Positions 30,001 to 38,416 of a DNA stretch of 64,000 nt are shown here, piece after piece. The first letter of the stretch is position 1. The number at the start of each line of letters is the position of its first letter. Position numbers and translations under genes: made by a program. Origin of the DNA: SB11 sp035906255 (lineage in GTDB: Bacteria > Bacteroidota > Bacteroidia > UBA8524); assembly GCA_035906255.1 (NCBI GenBank), contig JAMIFM010000013.1:32430-96429 (forward strand), in the 5' to 3' direction. A model generated the notes under the pieces. That model made no database searches, was not told where the DNA came from, and was given only the letters and a program-made list of their open reading frames with translations.

Positions 30001-31329
30001 ATGATGATTGAAAAAGGGGAAGTATCGCCCGAAGAAATCATTACTGAAACTATTGATATATTGGGGCAACTTGCCAACCAAAAAGGTATTTATCTATATA
30101 GCCGCATACACCCTGATACACCTGTTAAAATTGAATCTGATAAAACCCGTTTGCGTCAGGTATTAATAAACCTTGTGGGTAATGCGATTAAGTTTACAGA
30201 GAAGGGTTACATAGAAATTTCAGTTCGGCCTGATGAAGACAATAAACTGAAACTGATAGTTACCGATACAGGTATTGGTATCCCACGTAACAAAATAAAC
30301 GATTTGTTTAAGGTATTTACCCAAGTGGATAGCACCACCACCCGCAAATACGGCGGAACAGGATTGGGTCTTGCAATTACTGATAAACTGGTTAGCCTGC
30401 TGGGCGGCTCAATTAAGGTAGCTTCACAAGAAGGTAAAGGCTCTCAGTTCTCGTTTACCGTCCAAGATTTTTCAAACGGTAAAAGCACAGTGAAACGCGG
30501 CAGCTTGCTACGAAAATATCACGGTGTTAAAATGGTATTGGTTTCACCTGAAAAAATTGTGGCTAATATTATCCGCTCTTTAAATGATGAACGCGGAATA
30601 AAAACTACTGTGGTTGAACAGTTTGCTGATGTGCCTGCTGCTTTAGAAGGAGCCACTGCCATTTTTGCCGATGCTACTTCTATCAGCAATTATGAAATTC
30701 CAGACTCAATACAAAACAGTGAAATAATAGTTGTAAAACATCAGCTAAAAGAACTTCCCGCTGAGTTTGCCAAAGCGTTGGATGCACCAAAGCGTAAAGT
30801 ATTGAACCTGCCTGCCAATTCAGTTGCTTACCAAAAGCTGTTGGATAAACTGATTAAGCCAAAAGAAAACCGCAACCGTGCAATTGAAGTTGCAGAAACA
30901 GCACCCGCCAAAAACGAAGAATTACCCGCATTGAAAATGCTTGTTGTTGACGATAATAAGGTGAATTTGATGATGATGGAGGTGATTATGAAAAATATCG
31001 GATACAAGGTTGATTTTGCAAACAACGGGCGTGAAGCGGTTGATAAATGCCTTGCGAACAACTACGACTTGGTGTTTATGGATGTGCAAATGCCTGAAAT
31101 GGACGGTATTGAAGCTACCACCATAATTACAGCAGAGTTGAAAGAAAAAAGTCCGGCTATTGTGGCACTTACTGCTAATGCATTTCCTGAGGATAAACAA
31201 GCCTGTATTGATGCAGGTATGATTGATTTTTTGCCCAAGCCGGTTACAATGGATACTATAAAAGCACTTTTAGGGCGTTTATTCACTAACATCCTATTGG
31301 CGGGTAAAGAAAAAAATAACCTTTCATAA
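27052..31329 (+). CDS. hybrid two-component sensor: propeller, Y_Y_Y, PAS, kinase, receiver
   Basis: A protein of up to 1425 residues. A signal/membrane segment (FIPAYIISLLLLLSI) leads into periplasmic two-component propeller repeats (about 30-640; e.g. DRENNLWLATEDGL, DKNGAVWLASDTG, GSGDIWVAMRTGL), a Y_Y_Y domain (650-735), a membrane helix (739-761), PAS (783-895), HisKA with His927 in MSHEIRTPLNAI, HATPase (GTGLGLAITDKL), a degenerate receiver-like stretch (1165-1260) and a true receiver with Asp1344 in FMDVQMPEMDG. Unlike classical Bacteroides HTCS regulators there is no C-terminal AraC helix-turn-helix, so output must pass through another protein. No ATG precedes the signal; TTG at 27052, 27061 or 27067 is the start, since TAA lies directly upstream. 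Confidence 0.9.
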   Translation: MRYLVLKFIPAYIISLLLLLSISGVVKGQYYNTKKYTIDNSAAEGNILQVQQDANGAMWWVNDEAFTRFNGITYQNIPYGKFAAPYQHVLPYTDEDGHLWLCLSTDKKTDVFEWRNNVWEKITSLVIDMGEYPGYFFGSYQNNSPYITIATRHRVLSWTNNNWEELPLDTEEEIKQITSIGQIAYLRTSSAIYKLIVGKPPYKLELDQDIVLQITDFNLYANPWKQNNEPELWILSNNLIGAISNNTLKVSKLFDNKFYHFTQLRSNGAGKVYLLDTTNAVWQLEGAESNFVPVEGIGLGTNENINQLFTDRENNLWLATEDGLIKTTSQSINFLGKQKGLGSLPIQAVAAWGNKILAAGPKGISVVENSKVIAYYPFEEGLKNPRHRITQLWADSAGNTWLLSSTQGLWYGAEGKLFTKVQGNARLLTFAVLPDYKIIAASEAGLFEASPAGLKLISSFQDRIVPKKIVWHNDEIVVLSDKGLYRLNKGKWKKITDETGGDFSVAAYAFYPVYQNLGIVGTENGIYYLKEFDVMPYDTTSLWSNKPYYGIAVDKNGAVWLASDTGVVVMDRKSDPKLFTYRGLQFKESTACPIITGGSGDIWVAMRTGLMVYQPDYDNQIIKKPVIRINRLESRELSTTALPASLSIELASDDNDVTFYFDANSFIDEDKNKVLYKLEGLMEKWEEIPHITSDAISFKNLPPGKYVLKIQLINAGGIASDVVSSPVIHISKPFYNQWWFYASVIAAFFAISFAIFYLYSQKKFESDLILEVDKRSRELRSSEERFRSLWENTSDALALYTLRGDIILYNDTFLQFLGRTDDVAGRKIFDVLDTGDSGFDKVGFRQQLELQQLKPQFELHTLNNGEETVLEFSNSYIQLPNEKSWVMLSLIRNITQRKQTEDNLIKAKDEAEQASRIKSAFLATMSHEIRTPLNAIIGMSSVMGTTRLNDEQQNYVNAIKTSSDSLLSLVNNILDFSKIEAGMMMIEKGEVSPEEIITETIDILGQLANQKGIYLYSRIHPDTPVKIESDKTRLRQVLINLVGNAIKFTEKGYIEISVRPDEDNKLKLIVTDTGIGIPRNKINDLFKVFTQVDSTTTRKYGGTGLGLAITDKLVSLLGGSIKVASQEGKGSQFSFTVQDFSNGKSTVKRGSLLRKYHGVKMVLVSPEKIVANIIRSLNDERGIKTTVVEQFADVPAALEGATAIFADATSISNYEIPDSIQNSEIIVVKHQLKELPAEFAKALDAPKRKVLNLPANSVAYQKLLDKLIKPKENRNRAIEVAETAPAKNEELPALKMLVVDDNKVNLMMMEVIMKNIGYKVDFANNGREAVDKCLANNYDLVFMDVQMPEMDGIEATTIITAELKEKSPAIVALTANAFPEDKQACIDAGMIDFLPKPVTMDTIKALLGRLFTNILLAGKEKNNLS

Positions 31330-31359
31330 CTATATTTGGCCTTTTGTACCCCGTAATAC

Positions 31360-32754
31360 ATGCGCCGTATATTATTGCTTAGTGTTGTTGCCCTTGCAGC
31401 ATCTTGCCGCACCATACAACCCGATATCCCTGCCTTACCGCCGGAAACTTATACGGCACCTGCCCCACCCCCATCGCAAATTGATATTCCCGTACAAGTA
31501 GATTTAAAAAGCTTGTATGACCAAATAGAAAAAAACGTTCCTGCCAAATTAAACTCAACAGGGTATCCCGGCTGGCAAGAAGATGCCAATTGTAACCTGC
31601 ACTACCGTTGGAATTTTTGGCGCGAGAAACTCACTTTTACCCCCAATAATAATACACTGGCAATTAATTGCATCGGGTATTATCAAGGGGAGGGAGAAGC
31701 CCGTCCTTGCTGTTGGGACTGGTGTCCTTATGTGGGTGCAGGCTGCGGCATGAATGAACCGCCACGCCAATTGCAACTAAGCATACTTTCAACAGTAAAT
31801 ATCAGCAATGCGTATCAGGTACAGTCATCAACAGCCGTTACCAAACTTTTGCCCATTAACCGTTGCCGCGTAACCACGCTAAACTTTGATATTACCGATA
31901 ATATAATGGCACAAGCACGCGCCCCTATTGATAAGGCCTGCAAAGAGTTTGATGCAGGCATGGCTCGGTTTAACTTGCGTGCACAGGTAGAACAGGTTTG
32001 GAAAACACTGCACACGCCAATGGCCATTGATACTTTTGGCTTTTTGGTGTTTAACCCCACAGCCCTGCGCATTAGCCCTATTACTACCAAAGGCAATGAT
32101 TTACACTTTAGTTTGGGGGCTACTGCTTCGCCTACCTTTTTGTTAAACACTACCAACTACCCCGCTCCGCCCAAGTTGCCCGATTTATCCAAAAACCCAA
32201 AACAAACAGGCGGCTTTAGTGTGTATTTAGATACCCGACTGCATTATACTGAATTAACCAAACTGGTGAATGCTCAAATGAAGGGTATGAAGTTTGACTA
32301 CGGTAAAAAACATATTGAGGTGCTTGAGGTACAATTGAGCGGTACAGGCAATCAGAAACTGATGATTAAGGTAAATTTTACAGGCAGTGTAAAAGGCTGG
32401 ATGTACATGACAGGTACTCCGCAATTTGACAGCACAACTAAAGAACTGATATTGCCCGATTTGGATTTTGACATAAAAACCCGCAACGTGCTGCTTAAAT
32501 CAGCTAAGTGGTTGTTTAATAATACGCTTACCAACTCAATGCGGCAAAATGCAAAGTTTTATGTGGGCGATATGCTTTTAACCATAAAACAACAAGTACA
32601 GCAAAACCTTACTAAAAATTGGGGTAACGGTATAAACACCGCAGGTAAAGTAGAAACTATTACCATCAACAATATATTCCCTGCATCTGATTATTTGCAG
32701 GTAAACTGCTACATTAAGGGTGACCTTGATGCCCTGTTGAAAGAACTGCGCTGA
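31360..32754 (+). CDS. DUF4403 family lipoprotein
   Basis: This 464-residue protein has a lipoprotein signal (VALAASC, lipidated Cys16) and matches DUF4403 over most of its length. Visible marks are GYPGWQEDANCNLHYRWNFW near residue 70, a cysteine-rich RPCCWDWCPYVGAGCG segment, and a C-terminal half built of amphipathic strands resembling lipid-binding (BPI/SMP-like) folds seen in this family. A role in outer-membrane lipid handling is only an inference. Its stop codon abuts that of the convergent M48 gene. Confidence 0.82.
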   Translation: MRRILLLSVVALAASCRTIQPDIPALPPETYTAPAPPPSQIDIPVQVDLKSLYDQIEKNVPAKLNSTGYPGWQEDANCNLHYRWNFWREKLTFTPNNNTLAINCIGYYQGEGEARPCCWDWCPYVGAGCGMNEPPRQLQLSILSTVNISNAYQVQSSTAVTKLLPINRCRVTTLNFDITDNIMAQARAPIDKACKEFDAGMARFNLRAQVEQVWKTLHTPMAIDTFGFLVFNPTALRISPITTKGNDLHFSLGATASPTFLLNTTNYPAPPKLPDLSKNPKQTGGFSVYLDTRLHYTELTKLVNAQMKGMKFDYGKKHIEVLEVQLSGTGNQKLMIKVNFTGSVKGWMYMTGTPQFDSTTKELILPDLDFDIKTRNVLLKSAKWLFNNTLTNSMRQNAKFYVGDMLLTIKQQVQQNLTKNWGNGINTAGKVETITINNIFPASDYLQVNCYIKGDLDALLKELR

Positions 32755-33558
32755 TTATTTATCGTTAAAGGATTGTTGCACCCCCTTCCAATCCATCACA
32801 AAAGGTTTTTCTGTAAAACCTGCTGCCGGCTGATGCCCTAATATATCTTTAATACGGGAATCGTTGTGCGGGTGCGTCATCATAAATTCAAGGTCTTCAT
32901 CATACTCCAAACCCTTTTCGCTTAGTTTCCTGAAAAAAGAAGCCAGTTTATAGGGGCTTATTCCTGCCTTTTCCAGCAAATCAACAGCAAATCGGTCGGC
33001 CTGTTTTTCATACTCCCTGTCAAACTTTTTCGAGAGTAACAGCTTGCCCGCTTCTTTTACCACATTATCATCCCCGCCGCCCAAAATTGTGCCCACAGCC
33101 TCAATACCCAACTCTTTTGCCAACTTTTTGGTTATGTGTTTTTTCTCCGCATGACCGATTTCATGCGCTAAAACAGCAGCTAATTCTTCGGGGGTTTCGC
33201 AAAACTTTATCAACCCTTCAAATACAAAAATGTGGCCGCCCGCAATAGTAAAAGCATTTATGGTAGTATCACGCAGGATATAAAAACGGTAGTTATATGC
33301 TGGTAAAGGAATTTGATTTAGCAAACGGCCGTAAATAATACGATATGCCGAATCAACCTTGGGATATTGGGCGGTAATATTATCCCATTTGGTAAGCACT
33401 ACCTTTTGAGCCATAATATCACCCAGTTTTTGCTCTTGCTCACGGCTTATCTCAAGCCCCGGGGTTTTCCAGTCCTTTGAAAAAAAGGCAAACCCCGCCC
33501 AAATGGCACCAAATATTAGCACCAGTATTATAATATCCCTTATTATTTTCTCTCCCAT
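32755..33558 (-). CDS. membrane-anchored M48 zinc metalloprotease
   Basis: This 267-residue protein has one N-terminal membrane anchor (IIILVLIFGAIWAGFAFF) and a gluzincin domain with the zinc site VLAHEIGHAEKKH near residue 140 and the third ligand Glu in EYEKQADRFAVDLL. It resembles the catalytic core of BepA/Oma1-type proteases, which degrade misassembled envelope proteins, but lacks the TPR tail of BepA. The next gene upstream on this strand (DUF4870-like) ends 2 nt before its start, so they are an operon. Confidence 0.92.
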   Translation of the reverse strand: MGEKIIRDIIILVLIFGAIWAGFAFFSKDWKTPGLEISREQEQKLGDIMAQKVVLTKWDNITAQYPKVDSAYRIIYGRLLNQIPLPAYNYRFYILRDTTINAFTIAGGHIFVFEGLIKFCETPEELAAVLAHEIGHAEKKHITKKLAKELGIEAVGTILGGGDDNVVKEAGKLLLSKKFDREYEKQADRFAVDLLEKAGISPYKLASFFRKLSEKGLEYDEDLEFMMTHPHNDSRIKDILGHQPAAGFTEKPFVMDWKGVQQSFNDK

Positions 33559-33560
33559 AA

Positions 33561-34088
33561 CTACACCGGCGGACGATTGGTATAAACGGTTTCTTGCCCT
33601 ATTGTACTTTGTGTTGAATACGCGTAATGATAAGCCAGCCTACCGAAAAACAGCATATAGTAAAACCTGCCGTTGTATGCCCTAACGGCTGCAATAAGAC
33701 TAAATACTATATAAACAAGATTAGCTATAGCCACCATTATTATATAGCCGAAATACAAATCGGTGAAATTAAGAACAGGCTCAAAATCCTCTCCTCCTGC
33801 GGTTATATCGGATGAAGTAAGGATAGAAAATGTCCAAAACACCGCCCCTGCATTTAGCAAACTTGTGGGTAACTGCGATATTAATGATTGCAGCGTGTGA
33901 AAATGAATAAACCGCGATTTTTTGCGGTTTACAAAATAGTATATCACCGCTGCCAATAGGTTAATAAGCGGCAAAGGCAACCCTACACCTAATGATGCAA
34001 ACATCATTAAATAAGCACCCATAGCGTCTTGCCGCTCACGGGTGCTTATTTCTTCGGGTTGCGGAATTGGATGGTATCTTTCGTCCAT
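33561..34088 (-). CDS. DUF4870-like small membrane protein
   Basis: This 175-residue protein has four likely membrane helices. The segment GVGLPLPLINLLAAVIYYF followed by KKSRFIHFHTLQSLISQLP matches DUF4870-type proteins. I use the ATG at 34088 (MDERYHPIPQP); the longer frame would overlap the gene before it. It lies between the DUF4389 protein and the M48 protease (2 nt gap), so the three are probably cotranscribed. Function unknown. Confidence 0.75.
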   Translation of the reverse strand: MDERYHPIPQPEEISTRERQDAMGAYLMMFASLGVGLPLPLINLLAAVIYYFVNRKKSRFIHFHTLQSLISQLPTSLLNAGAVFWTFSILTSSDITAGGEDFEPVLNFTDLYFGYIIMVAIANLVYIVFSLIAAVRAYNGRFYYMLFFGRLAYHYAYSTQSTIGQETVYTNRPPV

Positions 34089-34102
34089 TCGTGCAATATA
34101 AA

Positions 34103-34690
34103 TTATTGTCCTGAAAAAGGAGGGTATTCGTCTGTCAGGTAAGTCATATATAACGAGATACGAGTTGACCAACGCAATGTACCTACGTTAAATTCGTGCC
34201 AGCTTTGTGGGTATTTACCAGTAAACAATACTACCCACCAAGCTAAAAACATTAATACACTGCCTGCTATACTTCTGAAAAGTAACACAAACACATGGGG
34301 TATATATACATAAAACACTCCGAAAAGAGCACGAAGCAATGTAGTACCCCTGCTGGTAGTTTCAGGGTATTCAAGCTCAATGTTAGAAATTGTATCGTCG
34401 TTGTTTTTATTTACCCAAAAATCAGGGTATCCGTCAACCAAATTGTTCAACACCGCATTTAGTCGCAGATTCCATTTTTGCAGCCCTAAGTTAAACTCCC
34501 AAAAGCTACGGGGATAATTTCCTGTGAACAAAATCACCCAAAACGAAATAAACGAAATGATTCCTGACCAAAAAAGGGCAAAAAACAACATAAACAAATG
34601 AGGCAGGGCAATATAAAGCCCCCCAAAAAATGAACGCAGCAATAAATCGCCACGCGAGTAATTTTCTTGATAAGTAACAGAAATTTTCAT
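34103..34690 (-). CDS. tandem DUF4389 membrane protein
   Basis: This 195-residue membrane protein is an internal duplication. Each half has a membrane pair and the DUF4389 motif: first FTGNYPRSFWEFNLGLQKW...DGYPDF, then FTGKYPQSWHEFNVGTLRW...DEYPPF. The repeats are each about 90 residues. DUF4389 proteins are of unknown role. It is the first gene of a small operon with the DUF4870-like protein and the M48 protease. Confidence 0.8.
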   Translation of the reverse strand: MKISVTYQENYSRGDLLLRSFFGGLYIALPHLFMLFFALFWSGIISFISFWVILFTGNYPRSFWEFNLGLQKWNLRLNAVLNNLVDGYPDFWVNKNNDDTISNIELEYPETTSRGTTLLRALFGVFYVYIPHVFVLLFRSIAGSVLMFLAWWVVLFTGKYPQSWHEFNVGTLRWSTRISLYMTYLTDEYPPFSGQ

Positions 34691-34841
34691 AGGCTTATAT
34701 GTGTATGATTAGTGATTACAATATGTATGTTTTTTTTGATATTGTAAATAATCTTAGTATTAATTTTTATCCTATTGCGCATATTTTCTACTACTTATCA
34801 CTAAAAATAACGGCAATAAATCATCCCTCATCCCAAAACCT

Positions 34842-34849
34842 TATTTTTG
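34842..34849 (+). promoter_or_regulatory. possible -7 box very close to the clc start
   Basis: TATTTTTG fits TAnnTTTG but ends only 4 nt before the ATG at 34854, which would place the transcript start at or next to the start codon. There is no clear -33 box. Confidence 0.3.
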
Positions 34850-34853
34850 CCCC

Positions 34854-36242
34854 ATGTACTTTGATATTAAAAAATGGGTGAAGCTTTTATTGCACCGCTA
34901 TGTGGATTGGCAATCGAAATACATTAACCACCGCAATTTTCTTATCATTTTGTGCATACTTATCGGGATTATTGCAGGCCTATCGGCTGTTGTGCTAAAA
35001 CGTACCGCCAACTTTTTCGAGCATCTTTTATCAAACACCCTTCAAGGTTCGTTTCTTCAACACTCATTTTTCATATACCCGCTCATAGGCATCACCCTCA
35101 CTGTGCTTGTTGTACGTTGGTTGTTAAAGGGCAACCTGCAACCGGGTGTAGCACAAATCATATACAGTATTGCCAAACGCCAAAGCTATTTAGATAAAAA
35201 CAATATCTGGTCGCACCTGCTCACCAGTGCCATTACCGTTAGTATGGGCGGTTCGGTGGGGCTTGAAGCTCCAATTGTAAATAGCGGCTCGGCCACAGGC
35301 AGTTCAATAGCAAAAAATTTCCGCATTAGTTATAAAGACCGCACCCTTTTGCTGGCAAGCGGAGCAGCGGCAGGGCTGGCTGCCATTTTTAACTGCCCCA
35401 TCACAGGAATAATTTTTGCGCTCGAAGTGTTGTTATTTGATTTCAGCATTCCGTTTGTTATTCCTTTAATTATTTCTACGGCCACATCATCAGTAGTTTC
35501 ACAACTGCTATACCCCGAAAAGTTTTTCTTTCTTATTACCAATAAATGGGAGCTGAATGCTATCCCATTTTATGTGTTGCTGGGCATTGGAGCAGGTCTT
35601 CTGTCGGTATATATGATTCGCGCTTCGTTAAAGATTGAGCACCATTTCTTTGCCTACCAAAGTCCTGTAAAGCGCATATTGCTGGCAGGGCTTCCTCTGT
35701 GTGCGCTCATCTTTTTGTTTCCACCATTATTTGGTGAGGGATATGTAATGATTGAAAACCTTTTGCAAGGTGAAGATACCAAGCTGGGTATAAACTCCTT
35801 TTTTAGCCAATACATTGGCAACGGGTGGTGGCTGCTTGCATTTGCAGTGGGTATTATGCTTTTAAAAGTAATTGCCGCTGCGCTTACCTTGGGTGCGGGT
35901 GGCAATGGCGGAATATTTGGCCCCAGTATGTTTACGGGGGCTATGGCAGGTTTTGTTTTTGCCCGCTTTATAAACCTAACGGGCTTAATGACTTTGCAAG
36001 AATCTAACTTTATTGTAGCTGGTATGGCAGGGGTTGTGGCGGGTGTTGTACACGCCCCGCTTACAGGTATATTTCTGATTGCTGAGGTAACGGGCGGCTA
36101 TGCCTTATTTGTACCAATTATGATAGTTGTGGCTATTTCATATTTTGTTACCCGCTCTTTCGAACGGTATTCGATATACCATAAACGATTGGCAGCAATG
36201 GGTATTGATTTTAAAAACCAAACAGGCGAAGAAGAACTTTAA
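34854..36242 (+). CDS. CLC-family chloride channel/transporter
   Basis: A 462-residue polytopic protein with the CLC selectivity motifs in order: GSVGLEAPIV (gating glutamate Glu138, equivalent to E148 of E. coli ClC), and GNGGIFGPSMFTG (GxFxP type). The conserved pattern GVVAGVVHAPLTGIFLIAE is present in helices N-O. There is no C-terminal CBS pair. Retention of the gating Glu fits gated chloride/proton exchange or channel activity, but antiport needs a second internal glutamate that I cannot place with certainty. Confidence 0.92.
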   Translation: MYFDIKKWVKLLLHRYVDWQSKYINHRNFLIILCILIGIIAGLSAVVLKRTANFFEHLLSNTLQGSFLQHSFFIYPLIGITLTVLVVRWLLKGNLQPGVAQIIYSIAKRQSYLDKNNIWSHLLTSAITVSMGGSVGLEAPIVNSGSATGSSIAKNFRISYKDRTLLLASGAAAGLAAIFNCPITGIIFALEVLLFDFSIPFVIPLIISTATSSVVSQLLYPEKFFFLITNKWELNAIPFYVLLGIGAGLLSVYMIRASLKIEHHFFAYQSPVKRILLAGLPLCALIFLFPPLFGEGYVMIENLLQGEDTKLGINSFFSQYIGNGWWLLAFAVGIMLLKVIAAALTLGAGGNGGIFGPSMFTGAMAGFVFARFINLTGLMTLQESNFIVAGMAGVVAGVVHAPLTGIFLIAEVTGGYALFVPIMIVVAISYFVTRSFERYSIYHKRLAAMGIDFKNQTGEEEL

Positions 36243-36272
36243 GACTGTGGTAAACGGATATAAAATCCGTTG

Positions 36273-36785
36273 CTATTCGTTTTTTATATTCAAATTCATG
36301 TTAGCATAAAAACCCAAGTCTTTATTTTTTAGCAACTTGGTTAAAAATGCTATTTGCCCTGTATGGTACGAAAGGTGTTCGGCCACATGGATGGCATTGC
36401 CCATGCCCGTTAACTTAAACCCTTGTACAAAGCGTTCGCGCATCAGTTCTTCAGGACTTGCGGCATTAATCACATCACACGCTTTGGTTACTGTATCCGA
36501 AAATTTTTTCCCTAACTGCGCTTTTGTATAACCGCTTTTTGCAGCAAATTCTTCATCTCTTATGCGTTTGTCTTCTTCTCCCCCTATGGACGAAATGATG
36601 TATTGGGTGGTATTACCGCAAAGGTGCAGTATCAAATTGGCCACACTGTTTAAATTACCATTGGGAGTTTGCCAAATTTCCTCCTCGGATAACTGGGTAA
36701 GGCATTTTTCAATACGCGGGATATTCTCGCCCATGCGAAAGGTAATTTGAGCTTTAAACTCATCAAAAATAAGTACGGTATCCAT
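36273..36785 (-). CDS. DinB-family protein (DUF1572-like)
   Basis: This 170-residue protein has a four-helix DinB/YfiT fold signature. Candidate metal-binding histidines are in LILHLCGNT, IHVAEHLSYHTGQI (the most typical block) and the N-terminal region. Such proteins are often thiol-dependent S-transferases using bacillithiol or mycothiol. Since bshC is present in this window, a bacillithiol-dependent role is reasonable but not shown. Confidence 0.8.
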   Translation of the reverse strand: MDTVLIFDEFKAQITFRMGENIPRIEKCLTQLSEEEIWQTPNGNLNSVANLILHLCGNTTQYIISSIGGEEDKRIRDEEFAAKSGYTKAQLGKKFSDTVTKACDVINAASPEELMRERFVQGFKLTGMGNAIHVAEHLSYHTGQIAFLTKLLKNKDLGFYANMNLNIKNE

Positions 36786-36930
36786 TACACAAATATAGCA
36801 TTTGCAGGTATTTAAAGACTGCTAACACAATAACTGATTTTAATCATCTCATTGCCTAATAATTGTCACAAAACAGTTGAGAGAGACTTCGGAATTTTGT
36901 TCTACCAGTATTTACTAAAGTAATACCGTT

Positions 36931-38343
36931 ATGAAAATAGAACAGATTTATACAGGCTGCCTTGCACAAGGAGCTTATTACATTGTATCAGGCAACGAGG
37001 CTGCTATAATTGACCCTTTGCGTGAAGTACAACCTTATATTGAACGTGCCGAAAAAGACGGGGTGAAAATAAAATATGTGTTTGAAACCCATTTTCACGC
37101 CGATTTTGTTTCAGGACATATTGATTTGGCAAAAGCTACGGGTGCACAAATAGTGTATGGCCCAACTGCCCTGCCTGCTTTTGATGCTTATATTGCTCAC
37201 GACGGTGAAGAACTTACATTGGGTAAAGTGTCTTTTAAAGTGCTGCATACACCCGGGCACACTATGGAATCGAGTTGTTTTTTGTTAAACGATGAGAACG
37301 GTAATCCCAATTCTTTATTTGCCGGTGACACCTTGTTTATAGGTGACGTTGGCCGCCCTGATTTGGCACAAAAGGCAGCTAATTTAACCACAGAGGAACT
37401 GGCAGGTTTGTTATACACTTCTTTACGAACTAAAGTAATGACTTTGCCTGATGAGGTGATTGTTTACCCTGCTCACGGGGCAGGCTCAGCCTGTGGTAAA
37501 CACATGGGTAAAGAAACGGTTTCAACCATAGGAGTACAAAAACAAACGAACTATGCCCTTAGGGAAAACATGACCCAAGAAGAGTTTGTGAAAGAGGTTA
37601 CCGAGGGGTTGCTGCCGCCACCCGTTTATTTCCCTCAAAATGCCCGCATGAATAAAGACGGCTATGAGGCTATAGATACCGTACTTAAACGCGGACAACA
37701 TGCTTTGACAATAAATGAATTTGAGACTGCTGCTAATGAAACAGAGGCTTTAATTATTGATACCCGCAACCCCGAAGATTTTGTGCGGGGTTTTATTCCA
37801 AACAGTATAAACATTGGTATAAACGGGAGTTTTGCCGTTTGGGCGGGTGCGTTAATCACCGATATTAAACAACCGTTGTTGCTGGTTTGTGAAGCAGGCA
37901 GGGAGGAAGAAGTGGTTACGCGGTTGGCACGTGTGGGGTACGACAATGTGCTTGGTTATTTAAACGGTGGTTTTGATACTTGGCTTACCCATGATAAAGA
38001 GACGGATGAAATTGAAACCATCTCAGCATTTGAGTTTGCCCACCGCCAAAGTTTGCAACCCATACCTGTGGTTGATGTGCGCAAACAAAGTGAATATGAG
38101 GCTGGACACTTGACAAACGCATTAAACATCCCTTTGGATTATATTAACGAAAACATGGCCGGTTTTCCGCAACATGAAGTTTTTTACCTGCATTGTGCGG
38201 GCGGTTACCGCTCTGTTATTGCGGCTTCAATACTAAAGGCAAGGGGATATGCAAACCTAATAAACGTTGAAGGCGGATATACCGCTATAAAAGAAACCCC
38301 TGTTTCTCGCACTGCAAACGTTTGCTCTATTACCCCAAAATAA
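36931..38343 (+). CDS. MBL-fold persulfide dioxygenase-like protein with two rhodanese domains
   Basis: This 470-residue cytoplasmic protein begins with a metallo-beta-lactamase domain of the ETHE1 type (THFHADFVSGH at residues 53-63, HTPGHTMES, FAGDTLFIGDVGRPD) and continues with two rhodanese domains. Both rhodanese loops keep cysteine: LLVCEAGREEE and YLHCAGGYRSV. ETHE1 enzymes oxidise glutathione or related persulfides to sulfite, and rhodaneses move sulfane sulfur. In a bacillithiol producer the substrate may be bacillithiol persulfide (inference). It is followed after 73 nt by a rhodanese-thioredoxin gene. Confidence 0.92.
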   Translation: MKIEQIYTGCLAQGAYYIVSGNEAAIIDPLREVQPYIERAEKDGVKIKYVFETHFHADFVSGHIDLAKATGAQIVYGPTALPAFDAYIAHDGEELTLGKVSFKVLHTPGHTMESSCFLLNDENGNPNSLFAGDTLFIGDVGRPDLAQKAANLTTEELAGLLYTSLRTKVMTLPDEVIVYPAHGAGSACGKHMGKETVSTIGVQKQTNYALRENMTQEEFVKEVTEGLLPPPVYFPQNARMNKDGYEAIDTVLKRGQHALTINEFETAANETEALIIDTRNPEDFVRGFIPNSINIGINGSFAVWAGALITDIKQPLLLVCEAGREEEVVTRLARVGYDNVLGYLNGGFDTWLTHDKETDEIETISAFEFAHRQSLQPIPVVDVRKQSEYEAGHLTNALNIPLDYINENMAGFPQHEVFYLHCAGGYRSVIAASILKARGYANLINVEGGYTAIKETPVSRTANVCSITPK

Positions 38344-38416
38344 TGATACATATTTTGCCTGCATGAAAAACAGTATTGGCAGTGATATTGTTATCCAAAC
38401 GATTACATTTACTGTG

